Notes under the pieces: generated by a model
Told to the model about the DNA's origin: nothing
Seen by the model: the letters and a program-made list of their open reading frames with translations, nothing else
Database searches by the model: none
Source: CALSPH01 sp041690035
GTDB taxonomy: Bacteria > Bacteroidota > Bacteroidia > NS11-12g > UBA955
DNA length: 14,312 bases
Direction: 5' to 3'
Assembly: GCA_041690035.1 (NCBI GenBank)
Contig: JBDNFC010000110.1
Coordinates: 1 to 14,312 of the forward strand
Program-made: the position numbers and the translations under genes
Shown: positions 1 through 6,819 of the stretch, piece by piece
Layout of the letters: every line of letters starts with the position of its first letter
Position numbering within the stretch: the first letter of the stretch is position 1

Positions 1-90
1 ACACAGAATTAAACCCCAATAAAATTGTAGAATAATAGAGAACTATATTTTTAATTTGTCTTCTCATTGGTTTTGTCTTTACAATTGGCT

Positions 91-266
91 AACGTCAGTC
101 CGCCTAAAAACTCCCATTTCTTTTGCAAATATAATCTTTTTAGACTCATTTTAAGCACATTTAGGAAAGGTTATGCTGCGCTTTTTAAAATTATGGGTTA
201 GATATTATGAACATTTAGTGGTCTGGTAGAAGCTGATTTTAAGTTTGTGTCGGGCGGTTTTTTCAA
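91..266. repeat. Dispersed intergenic repeat, copy 1
   Basis: This is one of four copies in the window of a repeat whose core, about 87 nt, runs from CAGTCCG (96-102) to GTTATGCTGCGC (170-181). Similarity to copy 2 (3638-3813) continues another 80 nt or so, to the T-rich stretch near 262. All copies have the same orientation. Within the core, CCTAAA (103-108) is complementary to TTTAGG (160-165), and CTAAC just outside the core faces GTTATGC, so it could fold into a long imperfect hairpin. I see no open reading frame that spans it. Its nature (MITE-like, recombination site or other) is not settled by the sequence. Confidence 0.8.
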
Positions 267-716
267 ACCAAAAAGGCAAGCTCTTTTAGGCACTTTTTGA
301 GCAGATTGTGGTCTAAAATGTTCATTATTCTGCGCAAATTGAATGCAGTAAATACGTATCGTTTCGTCATAAAACCGCCCACGTTTTATGCTTAATAAAC
401 CCAGTAAATGGTGTAGTAATTAGACAGTTTGACGGTTTGCAGCTACAAGATTTGGCGATTTAGAAGCACTAAACTGTCTGCCTCCACTCCCGATTGCTAT
501 CGGGATTGATACGAAGCACAAAGCTTCATTTACCACTGAACCGCCAATTTTTTCTAGGTGCTGTGCTTGGTGCACAACTACAAAAACGAGGTAATTAAGC
601 TAAAAATATAGAAAATGAAAAAATAAAAACTGCTGAATATCAACCTATTGAAAAATTAAATCTTGCGAAAAATTTAGATAAATTCGCTATATTTAAGTTG
701 CGCAACAAGCACAGCT
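267..716. other. Gene-free stretch with several inverted repeats
   Basis: I find no supportable gene here. Several inverted repeats are visible. GGGCGGTTTT (252-261) pairs with AAAACCGCCC (371-380). AGACAGTTT (422-430) pairs with AAACTGTCT (471-479), enclosing 40 nt. TCCCGAT (488-494) pairs with ATCGGGA (499-505), followed by GAAGC (513-517) and GCTTC (523-527). An imperfect pair, ATGAACATTTAG (207-218) with CTAAAATGTTCAT (313-325), interleaves with the first. Two short open frames run through 505-598 and 599-760 on the plus strand but lack proper starts. It looks like repeat-derived intergenic DNA. Confidence 0.5.
488..527. repeat. Tandem small hairpins, TCCCGAT/ATCGGGA and GAAGC/GCTTC
   Basis: A perfect 7-bp stem with a 4-nt loop (488-505) is followed at once by a 5-bp stem (513-527). 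Related sequence with the core CGGGA...CGAAGCACAA occurs at 14105-14124, and a degenerate version lies in the hairpin at 13053-13111. This suggests a second small dispersed hairpin family in this genome. There is no T-run beside it that would make it a clear terminator. Confidence 0.5.
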
Positions 717-731
717 GTTATAGGGCGTTTT
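717..731. repeat. Left end of inverted repeat bounding the mer-like module
   Basis: GTTATAGGGCGTTTT lies immediately after the stop codon of the last gene of the mercury module (stop at 733-735). Its reverse complement, with one mismatch in 15 (G to A), lies at 3627-3641 upstream of the regulator gene. The first 10 bases are a perfect match. The pair therefore brackets the whole module of about 2.9 kb. Confidence 0.6.
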
Positions 732-732
732 T

Positions 733-1512
733 TTATTTCTTTCGTTCTGTAAATACATAGAGTAACATATGGGTCTTCTTTTTTGAGTTTAATTCGTCAG
801 GTCCGGTATAAATGTAATTTACCTTTAAGTCGGTGTGGGTCTCTTCAAAGGTTTTAATTGTGTTTTCCAATGTGATTTTGTCGCCCAAAAAAGGAACATC
901 AAACTTATAAACACCTTCAACTACTTCTTCTCCTTGCAATGGTTTTGTCTTGTTAGCGTAACTGCCTTTTGCAAAGTCCACAATAGAATAGGAAGTAATG
1001 ACGGTCAATACTGCACCGACCAATAAACCAATTTTAATGTCTTTGGACATTGTAAATTTCATTACTCTTTCATCTGTCAATGAATTGTATTTGTAAATAA
1101 CCCAAGAAACGACCAATATCATCCAAAATATGGTGTGTTCAAGTAATGTAAATCGGTCGCCAAAAACTTGGTCGCCAATTGAAAAGAAACTGAAAGTAAG
1201 AATTGCGATTCCTATGCCACGATAAAACCATTGCTCCGCAATTTTGTCTTTGCTATTGTAAAGGTTAAATAAGGAAAATGCAAAACAAGCAAAGGCAACT
1301 ATTTCTAAAAATGAAATTCCTGCTAATGCTATTGTCGCAAAGATTGGGTCAGTTACTCCCAATGAAGCAAAGAATTTTATGAATAGCGTATAGAAGTCTG
1401 CCCCAACCCAAAAAGGATAAACGTCTGGAACAATTTTGTCAATAACGGTTGTAGCATAAAACAATGTCCAATGAATAAGGATTAAGTATTGTATTAATTT
1501 CTTCTCTTTCAT
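733..1512 (-). CDS. Five-helix membrane protein of unknown function, paralogue B
   Basis: I do not recognise a named family. The 259-residue protein has five likely membrane helices (about residues 6-25, 56-84, 96-113, 123-142 and 160-180), a Lys-rich N-terminus and a soluble C-terminal part of about 75 residues. The positive-inside rule puts that part in the periplasm. A conserved GDQVFGD (113-119) sits between helices 3 and 4, followed by LLEH and an FW pair. The upstream neighbour has the same layout and motif and looks about one third identical by eye, so the two are a tandem duplication. The start overlaps the neighbour's stop by 4 nt (ATGA), indicating translational coupling. The four N-terminal helices recall DoxX-like proteins, but this is only a resemblance. 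Context suggests a role in metal or thiol stress. Confidence 0.8.
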   Translation of the reverse strand: MKEKKLIQYLILIHWTLFYATTVIDKIVPDVYPFWVGADFYTLFIKFFASLGVTDPIFATIALAGISFLEIVAFACFAFSLFNLYNSKDKIAEQWFYRGIGIAILTFSFFSIGDQVFGDRFTLLEHTIFWMILVVSWVIYKYNSLTDERVMKFTMSKDIKIGLLVGAVLTVITSYSIVDFAKGSYANKTKPLQGEEVVEGVYKFDVPFLGDKITLENTIKTFEETHTDLKVNYIYTGPDELNSKKKTHMLLYVFTERKK

Positions 1513-2318
1513 TTTTTCTCAGTTTGAATGTAAATAATTAGTCCGTCAGATTCTCCTAATCGCAACTGTGTTGGTGCTGTGTATATGTAAGTGATTTTTT
1601 CAGTTGGGTTGTCTGTTTTGAATTTTGCAATTGAGTTTTCAAATGCGTTGCTACCAGCAAGAAATGGAAACTGAATTTTGTATTTGTTATCGGTTATTTG
1701 TTCCGCACTAACTGCTTGGGTTCTTTCTACAAACGAAGTATGATTGTGCCAAAAAATTGAAAAAGTTGTTACAGCAGTTATTGCAACAACAAAAATGGTT
1801 GAAGCAATAAACTGTTTTTTACCAATTGAAAAATTATCAAAGAGTTGGATTTTGTCCACTCGAATAAAAATTATCCAAGATAACAAAGCAATAAACCAAA
1901 ATAAACCGTGTTCTAAAAGTTCAAAATGGTCACCAAATACTTGGTCGCCAACAGTAAAATAAGTATAAGTAATAAGTGTTAAAGCGATACCAATAAAAAA
2001 CCAAGAACGAGTAGCATCTATATTTTTCTTTGCAAAATGATATAATGCACCACTAAAAAACACAAATGCAAAGGTTTCTAAACCTGCTGTAATGATCAAT
2101 GCAATGTTTGCAATGATAGGTTCGCCAAGTCCCAGTGAGTCAAAAAACCGTTGAATTTGTGCAAATCTATCTTTGCCAACAAAGAGAAAGTGAGCACCGC
2201 CAATTACTTTGTCAACTATATTAAGTAACCAAAATAACGCCCAATAGATAAGGATAAAATACCGTATGAGGTCTTTTCCGATTATTCTTTTCGTAATGTC
2301 TAATTTTTTATTTTCCAT
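1509..2318 (-). CDS. Five-helix membrane protein of unknown function, paralogue A
   Basis: This 269-residue protein is the paralogue of the next gene downstream. Likely membrane helices lie near residues 18-37, 68-96, 106-123, 134-152 and 169-190, with GDQVFGD at 124-130 followed by ELLEH and FW. The C-terminal part of about 75 residues is predicted to be periplasmic. It ends in the pattern ITYIYTAPTQL...IIYIQTEKK, which aligns with VNYIYTGPDEL...LLYVFTERKK of the partner. It has no cysteines in obvious metal-binding pairs. It starts 38 nt after the GDCCVxC gene and overlaps the next gene by 4 nt, so it is probably the fourth gene of the ArsR-controlled operon. Its function is unknown. Two retained copies would fit a hetero-oligomer, but that is inference. 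Confidence 0.8.
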   Translation of the reverse strand: MENKKLDITKRIIGKDLIRYFILIYWALFWLLNIVDKVIGGAHFLFVGKDRFAQIQRFFDSLGLGEPIIANIALIITAGLETFAFVFFSGALYHFAKKNIDATRSWFFIGIALTLITYTYFTVGDQVFGDHFELLEHGLFWFIALLSWIIFIRVDKIQLFDNFSIGKKQFIASTIFVVAITAVTTFSIFWHNHTSFVERTQAVSAEQITDNKYKIQFPFLAGSNAFENSIAKFKTDNPTEKITYIYTAPTQLRLGESDGLIIYIQTEKK

Positions 2319-2356
2319 TTTTTATTTCATTTTTGAAATTTTGATTCTATTTGTCG

Positions 2357-2563
2357 TTAGCAACATTTCTTGTCTTGCTGTATTGGAGGACAAGCAACGC
2401 TTCCGTAACTGCAATATACACAGCAGTCGCCTTGTTGTGGTTTTAAAACAGTTTTGCAATTTTCACATTCGTAGAAATATTGGCAAGCGTCAGACGGCAT
2501 TGTTTCTTCTTTTTTGTGTCCGCATTTTGGGCAAGTGATTGTTGATTGTAATATTACTTCCAT
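2357..2563 (-). CDS. Small cysteine-rich GDCCVxC-domain protein
   Basis: The 68-residue protein has eleven cysteines. CPKC (11-14) and CENC (33-36) resemble the knuckles of a zinc ribbon, with a further Cys at 27. Then comes the diagnostic GDCCVYC (46-51...), a Cys at 58 in ACPP, and a terminal CC pair (67-68). The name comes from the motif; proteins of this kind are annotated as GDCCVxC-domain proteins and are often found beside mercury-transport genes. There is no signal peptide or membrane segment, so it should be cytoplasmic. It lies 1 nt after merTP, in the same operon. Binding or relaying the imported metal is a reasonable role but is inferred from the cysteines and the neighbour. Confidence 0.85.
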   Translation of the reverse strand: MEVILQSTITCPKCGHKKEETMPSDACQYFYECENCKTVLKPQQGDCCVYCSYGSVACPPIQQDKKCC

Positions 2564-2564
2564 T

Positions 2565-3164
2565 TTAATTTTCTTTTTTGTCGGTTATAGAATATCCTGT
2601 TGTGTTAATTGCTTTTTTAATTTCGGTGATGTTTGTTTTAGAATTGTCATATTCTACTACCGCTTTTCCATTTTCGTATGAAGCGTTTGAGCTTATTATT
2701 CCTGTCAGTTTATTCACTTCGTGATTTACGTGTTCTTCGCAACTGGCACAAGTCATTCCGCTAATTGTAAACTCTACTTTTTGAATATTGGATTTATCAA
2801 CTACTATGATTTGCTTTTCTGTCTTTGGGTAGAAAACGCTTGAATAATATGGAAAGGCAAGCATTATGATTGCAAATGAAGTAATAATTCCCAAAAACAT
2901 TTTTGTCTGAATGAATTTCGGTTTTGCTTCTGTATCGCAATTGCAATCAATTTGTTTTTTAGGTTTCAATTTTTGATACCAAGCAAACCCAAGCACCAAA
3001 ATTGTCAAGCCGATAAAATATGGTCTGAACGGTTCAAGCCAAGAAAAAGTTGATGCAAGTCCGCTTGTTCCTGCAATTAAAGCCAAGACTGGTGTAATGC
3101 AACATAATGAAGCTGCAATAGCTGTCAAAAGTCCTGCTCCAATTAGTTTGTTGTCGGTTTTCAT
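2565..3164 (-). CDS. merTP: MerT-MerP fusion, mercuric ion transporter
   Basis: The 199-residue inner-membrane protein combines a MerT-like transporter with a C-terminal MerP-like heavy-metal-associated domain. Residues 7-30 form helix 1 with a CC pair (21-22) in the position of the MerT vicinal cysteines. Helix 2 is about 48-65, a cytoplasmic loop carries CNC (74-76), and helix 3 is about 88-110. Residues 130-195 form the HMA fold with GMTCASC (Cys139 and Cys142). In the Mer system MerP binds Hg(II) in the periplasm and passes it to the MerT cysteines for import, normally to the reductase MerA. The start overlaps the arsR stop by 4 nt, so it is co-expressed with the regulator. No merA is visible here. 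Other soft metals are possible substrates. Confidence 0.88.
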   Translation of the reverse strand: MKTDNKLIGAGLLTAIAASLCCITPVLALIAGTSGLASTFSWLEPFRPYFIGLTILVLGFAWYQKLKPKKQIDCNCDTEAKPKFIQTKMFLGIITSFAIIMLAFPYYSSVFYPKTEKQIIVVDKSNIQKVEFTISGMTCASCEEHVNHEVNKLTGIISSNASYENGKAVVEYDNSKTNITEIKKAINTTGYSITDKKEN

Positions 3165-3535
3165 ATTATTTCCAAATTTTTGTTTTCGTCAAGTATTTTA
3201 AAAAATGGTTTCAGCATTTTTTCATACTCTTTTGTCAAGGAGTAAAAAATGGTTTGTGCTTCTCGTTCGGTTTTAATAAGTTTTCGGTCTTTGAGTTTTC
3301 GTAAATGTTGAGAAACAGCCGAAATGGTCATGCCGAGAATATCGCTGATGTCGCAAACACAAAGCCGTTTTTCTTCATAAAGTAGAAACAGAATTTTCAG
3401 TCTTACGTTGTTTCCCGCCAATTCAAGTCCGTTCGATAAATAGTCAAACGAGCCGTTGAGTTCCGAAACTCTGTCTATGCAACGGTTTATTTGTTTAATA
3501 TCTGCTTGTTGTCGTATGCAAGAAATGTTGTCCAT
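3161..3535 (-). CDS. ArsR/SmtB-family metal-responsive repressor
   Basis: The 124-residue winged-helix repressor probably controls the operon it heads. The recognition region is ISDILGMTISAVSQHLRKLK (63-82), and RLCVCD (57-62) gives Cys59 and Cys61 of the ArsR-type helix-3 metal site; Cys6 and Cys19 are further candidate ligands. Metal binding should release DNA and switch on merTP and the genes behind it. I chose the ATG at 3533-3535. The in-frame ATG at 3583 would add 16 residues that do not look like part of the family and would place the likely promoter and operator inside the gene. The next gene overlaps by 4 nt. An ArsR-type rather than MerR-type regulator in front of MerTP is seen in some Bacteroidota clusters. 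The inducer could be Hg(II), As(III) or a related thiophilic ion. Confidence 0.88.
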   Translation of the reverse strand: MDNISCIRQQADIKQINRCIDRVSELNGSFDYLSNGLELAGNNVRLKILFLLYEEKRLCVCDISDILGMTISAVSQHLRKLKDRKLIKTEREAQTIFYSLTKEYEKMLKPFFKILDENKNLEII

Positions 3536-3539
3536 TGTG

Positions 3540-3580
3540 CAAAGATAGTTAATTTGTTTATTTAAGCAATTACTTAAATA
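3540..3580 (-). promoter_or_regulatory. Promoter and ArsR-type operator of the mer-like operon
   Basis: On the minus strand TATCTTTG (3547-3540) matches the Bacteroidota -7 box TAnnTTTG exactly, with ATTG (3570-3567) 19 nt upstream as the -33 box. A perfect dyad, TATTTAAG-N6-CTTAAATA (3559-3580), covers the -33 box and has the size and AT-rich sequence of ArsR/SmtB operators. Repressor bound there should block the polymerase. The start of transcription would fall within a few bases of the ATG at 3535, so the message may be nearly leaderless. Confidence 0.65.
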
Positions 3581-3626
3581 CATAATGCCAAAAATGTTCG
3601 GTTTTTCTGTCTGGTTGTGTCGTATT

Positions 3627-3641
3627 AAAATGCCCTATAAC
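3627..3641. repeat. Right end of inverted repeat bounding the mer-like module
   Basis: This segment ends in GCCCTATAAC (3632-3641), the perfect reverse complement of 717-726. Over 15 bp there is one mismatch. It lies about 90 nt upstream of the arsR start and touches the beginning of repeat copy 2. No obvious target-site duplication lies outside the pair. Confidence 0.6.
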
Positions 3642-3813
3642 GGCAGTCCGTCTAAATACTCCCATTTCTTTTGCAAACATAAACATTTTTGACGCATTTT
3701 AAGCATATTTAAGAGATGTTATGCTGCGCTTTTTAAATTTACAGGTTGGATAGTGTGAAAATTTAGTGGACTGATATAGGCTAATTTTAAGTTTGCGTAG
3801 GATGGTTTTTTTT
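3638..3813. repeat. Dispersed intergenic repeat, copy 2
   Basis: The core runs from CAGTCCG (3644-3650) to GTTATGCTGCGCT (3718-3730). It is highly similar to copies 1 and 3, and similarity to copy 1 continues to the T-run near 3813. It has the same orientation as the other copies. It separates the heme operon from the mercury module. The stretch from here to 3954 contains no gene. Confidence 0.8.
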
Positions 3814-3884
3814 GATTTTTTAGAATTGGCAAATGAGTTGAATAATACAAATTTGCACCAACCGTCAAGCATGCTTAATCTTAC

Positions 3885-3916
3885 ATTGCAGTTTCGTTTA
3901 CTTTCTTTTCTGCAAT
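3885..3916 (-). terminator. Possible weak terminator after hemJ
   Basis: ATTGCAG (3885-3891) and CTGCAAT (3910-3916) form a perfect 7-bp stem with an 18-nt loop, 39 nt past the hemJ stop. No U-run follows on the minus strand, so it is a poor match for an intrinsic terminator. A 10-bp palindrome, AAGCATGCTT (3867-3876), lies just beyond and could add to it. Confidence 0.3.
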
Positions 3917-3954
3917 TAACCTATGGGGCTTCATAAACCTAATAATATGCCGAC

Positions 3955-4494
3955 TTATTTCTTCAATCTAATTGTTTTATACAATCTAATTGCAATGAGT
4001 AAAGCCATAATAATTCCAAACAATGAAACCACCGCATATACCCAAGATATATTGTCTTTTGTAACCACTAAGAACACAATAACAATTAAAAAAACAGTAG
4101 CTACTTCATTCCATATTCTTAAAAAACTACTACTCAAATTAAATATCCCATTTTTTTGATTGAGATAGATGCGATGAAGACTGACATAGTAACCAAAAAG
4201 TAAGGTTACAAATATTAATTTTAAAATAAGCCATGTGGGTAAATCTTTAAACGATGGACTATATAAGTACAACATCCAGAAGCCCAAAATTAAGGTAAGT
4301 AAGGCCGATGGTAGATTTATGCCAAACAATAGTCGTTTAGCCATTAACAAAAATTGTGGCGTTAAAATATTTTTCTCAGTTTCGCTTTTATCTTGTGCTT
4401 CTCTGGTATAAATAAATAAGCGTACTTGATAAAACAAGGCTGCAAACCAAGTGACTACAAAAATGATGTGCCAAGCCTTTACGTATTGATACAT
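3955..4494 (-). CDS. hemJ: Protoporphyrinogen IX oxidase, HemJ type
   Basis: HemJ oxidises protoporphyrinogen IX to protoporphyrin IX in the inner membrane, the step before iron insertion. The 179-residue protein has four or five hydrophobic segments (about 7-28, 53-78, 86-105, 127-145 and 149-170). The family's conserved His is seen as His9 in AWH, followed by WF and FYQVRLF (residues 16-27). Lys92 in LKL, HR at 107-108 and RIWNE (126-130) also match the family pattern. It abuts the ferrochelatase stop with no gap, which fits successive steps being made together. It is the last gene of the operon. The family was once annotated as a conserved membrane protein of the CopD/UPF0093 type, but the heme context here makes HemJ secure. 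Confidence 0.93.
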   Translation of the reverse strand: MYQYVKAWHIIFVVTWFAALFYQVRLFIYTREAQDKSETEKNILTPQFLLMAKRLLFGINLPSALLTLILGFWMLYLYSPSFKDLPTWLILKLIFVTLLFGYYVSLHRIYLNQKNGIFNLSSSFLRIWNEVATVFLIVIVFLVVTKDNISWVYAVVSLFGIIMALLIAIRLYKTIRLKK

Positions 4495-5526
4495 TTAAGC
4501 GGTTATTTTACTGGTTTTGTCAATAATTTTACAAAGGGCTTCTCCCCAATAATGATTTGTATTTAAGCATGGGATAGCGATAAATTCCTTGCCGCCAGCT
4601 TTTAAAAAAGTTTCTTTGCCTTCCATATGTATTTCTTCTAATGTTTCCAAACAATCACTCACAAAAGCAGGGCAAGCTACCAATAATTTGGCAATGCCTT
4701 TTTTAGGCAACTCCTCTAGTAAAGTATCGGTATAAGGAGCTATCCACTTGTCACCTGGCAAACGAGATTGAAATGCGATGCTGTATTTAGATGCCGGAAA
4801 GCCTAACCTTTCTGCTACTAGTTTGGTAGTGACTGTTACCTGATGTTTGTAACAAAACTGATGGGCTTCGCTATGAACTTCGCAACAATTTTCTACTTTG
4901 TAACAATGTGCTCCCGTTGGGTCGCTTTTTTCTAAATGTCGTTTAGGCAAGCCGTGGTAGCTGAATAAAATATGATCAAACCCTTCGCTTATATATGGCT
5001 TCATGCTATGGCATAAGGCATCAATATAATCTTCTTCTTTATAAAAAGGTTTTACAACTTGAAGAGTTACATTATTAAAAACTGCGTTAAAAGTTTCTTT
5101 TACATATTCTACGCCAGTCTCAAAACTGCTCATGGCGTAATGCGGGTACAAAGGCACTAAGATAATCTCTTCTACTTGTGGATGTTTTTGTTTTATCTCT
5201 TCTAAAATAGTCTTAGGTTCTGGGTTGCCATAACGCATACAATAGTAGGTCGGAATGCCACTTAAACCCTCAATCATTTTGCTTAGTTCGCTAGTAGAAT
5301 GCACTAAAGGCGAACCGTTTTCTGACCATATTTTTTTGTACTTAGCCGCACTTTTTGATGAACGAAACGGAACTATAATGCCTCTAACTAATAAAGTTCG
5401 CAATACGTATGGTACGTCTATTACCCGTTCGTCCATTAAAAATTGTGTAAGATATTTCTTTAAATCTTTTACCTCATAGCTATCTGGCGAACCCAAATTA
5501 GTTAGTAAAATTATTTTGTTACTCAT
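4495..5526 (-). CDS. hemH: Ferrochelatase
   Basis: The enzyme inserts Fe(II) into protoporphyrin IX to make protoheme. The protein has 343 residues from the ATG at 5526. The frame opens 9 nt earlier with a TTG at 5535, but the ATG start leaves a short normal gap after hemL and begins MSNKIILLTNLGSPDS, the usual family N-terminus. The metal-site His is His191 in FSYHGLP, and the catalytic Glu is Glu294 in DCLETLEEI. FQSRLPGDKW (252-261) is another family block. Between these lies a Cys/His-rich segment with Cys208, Cys214, Cys215 and Cys225, which might hold an internal iron-sulfur cluster as known in some bacterial ferrochelatases; this is inference. It is probably peripheral to the membrane, next to HemJ. 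Confidence 0.96.
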   Translation of the reverse strand: MSNKIILLTNLGSPDSYEVKDLKKYLTQFLMDERVIDVPYVLRTLLVRGIIVPFRSSKSAAKYKKIWSENGSPLVHSTSELSKMIEGLSGIPTYYCMRYGNPEPKTILEEIKQKHPQVEEIILVPLYPHYAMSSFETGVEYVKETFNAVFNNVTLQVVKPFYKEEDYIDALCHSMKPYISEGFDHILFSYHGLPKRHLEKSDPTGAHCYKVENCCEVHSEAHQFCYKHQVTVTTKLVAERLGFPASKYSIAFQSRLPGDKWIAPYTDTLLEELPKKGIAKLLVACPAFVSDCLETLEEIHMEGKETFLKAGGKEFIAIPCLNTNHYWGEALCKIIDKTSKITA

Positions 5527-5535
5527 ATTTTTCAA

Positions 5536-6816
5536 TTAATTTAAAAACGTTTTTGTAGCAGATAAAGTTTTTTCAATTTCTATTGGGCTTATGGCATGGC
5601 CTATAAACCAACTTTCATAAGCTGATGGCGGCAAGTAAATGCCATTGGCCAATAAATGATGAAAATATTGCTTAAACATATTCATATCACAATGGCTGGC
5701 ATCAACAAAATTATGTACCTCGTTTTCCGTAAAATGCACACTCATCATACTTCCCACTTGATTAATACAAGTAGGTATGTTTTTTTTATTAAATATATTT
5801 TTTAATTCTTTGCAAAGGGTGGTGGTAGTGTTTTCTATTTGGGCATAAACGCTAGGGTTTTCTTTCAAATATTTTAAAGTAGTAAAGCCAGCAGCCACTG
5901 CCAATGGATTACCGCTCAAAGTACCCGCCTGATATACTTTGCCCAATGGAGCCACACATTCCATAATTTCTCTTTTGCCACCAAAAGCGCCAACAGGCAA
6001 GCCTCCTCCAATTATTTTACCATAAGTAACCAAGTCTGCTTCTATTCCATATAGTTGTTGCACACCGCCTATAGTTAAGCGAAAGCCTGTCATTACTTCA
6101 TCAAAAATCAATACGGTATCGTATTTTACACATAATGCTTTTATTTGAGCCAGAAATTCTGGATCAGGTGGAATGCAGCCCATATTGCCTGCAACAGGTT
6201 CTATAATCAATGCTGCTATTTCGTTGGGATATTTATTAAATAAGTTTTTTACACTTTCGATGTTGTTGTATTCTGCCACCAATGTATCGCTGTGCACGCC
6301 AGGAGTAATGCCGCTTGAGTTTTGAATTTCAAAAGTTGCCATGCCACTTCCTGCTTCAACCAAAAAAGCATCGGCATGACCATGATAGCAGCCTGCAAAT
6401 TTTATAAACTTATGTTTTTTTGTGTATCCTCTAGCAACGCGCAAGGCACTCATGCAGGCCTCGGTGCCACTGTTTACAAAGCGCATCATTTCTATATTAG
6501 GTGCAATGCTGTTAATCAATGCAGCAATATCTACTTCTGCCCTAGTAGGTGTCCCAAACGAAAAAGAGTGTTGTGCTGCTTTGTTTACCGCCTCTATTAT
6601 TAAATCATTGGCATGACCCAATATCATTGGTCCCCAAGAATTAATATAATCTATATAGCTATTGCCATCTTCATCATACAAATAAGCACCTTTTGCTTTT
6701 TGCATAAAAATAGGATTTCCTCCCACGCTTTTAAATGCCCTTACAGGTGAGTTTACACCACCTGGTATTAGGCGATTTGCTTTTTGAAATAAATCTATGC
6801 TCGTTTGTATATTCAT
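5536..6816 (-). CDS. hemL: Glutamate-1-semialdehyde 2,1-aminomutase
   Basis: This cytoplasmic PLP enzyme converts glutamate-1-semialdehyde, the product of HemA, to 5-aminolevulinate. The 426-residue length is typical. Visible blocks are the start PGGVNSPVRAF (18-28), NSGTEA (115-120), CYHGHAD (143-149), and FDEVMTGFR (238-246), whose Asp239 contacts the PLP ring nitrogen. TYGKIIGGGLPVGAFGG (264-280) carries the PLP lysine, Lys267. The downstream hemH starts within 9 nt and the upstream hemB ends 3 nt before the ATG. Together with hemA it shows that this organism makes 5-aminolevulinate by the C5 route rather than by ALA synthase. Confidence 0.97.
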   Translation of the reverse strand: MNIQTSIDLFQKANRLIPGGVNSPVRAFKSVGGNPIFMQKAKGAYLYDEDGNSYIDYINSWGPMILGHANDLIIEAVNKAAQHSFSFGTPTRAEVDIAALINSIAPNIEMMRFVNSGTEACMSALRVARGYTKKHKFIKFAGCYHGHADAFLVEAGSGMATFEIQNSSGITPGVHSDTLVAEYNNIESVKNLFNKYPNEIAALIIEPVAGNMGCIPPDPEFLAQIKALCVKYDTVLIFDEVMTGFRLTIGGVQQLYGIEADLVTYGKIIGGGLPVGAFGGKREIMECVAPLGKVYQAGTLSGNPLAVAAGFTTLKYLKENPSVYAQIENTTTTLCKELKNIFNKKNIPTCINQVGSMMSVHFTENEVHNFVDASHCDMNMFKQYFHHLLANGIYLPPSAYESWFIGHAISPIEIEKTLSATKTFLN

Positions 6817-6819
6817 TTT

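Noticed and set aside
599..760. Plus-strand open frame of 53 codons after the TAA at 596-598, rich in Lys, Glu and Asn
   Set aside because: It has no suitable start codon, runs into the 3' end of the minus-strand membrane protein gene, and resembles nothing I know. It could be a gene remnant, but there is no support.
3536..3583. Longer ArsR start at the ATG at 3583
   Set aside because: It would put the -7 box and the operator dyad inside the coding region and add 16 residues unlike the family.
5527..5535. TTG start for hemH
   Set aside because: The ATG at 5526 gives the standard ferrochelatase N-terminus and a normal 9-nt gap after hemL.
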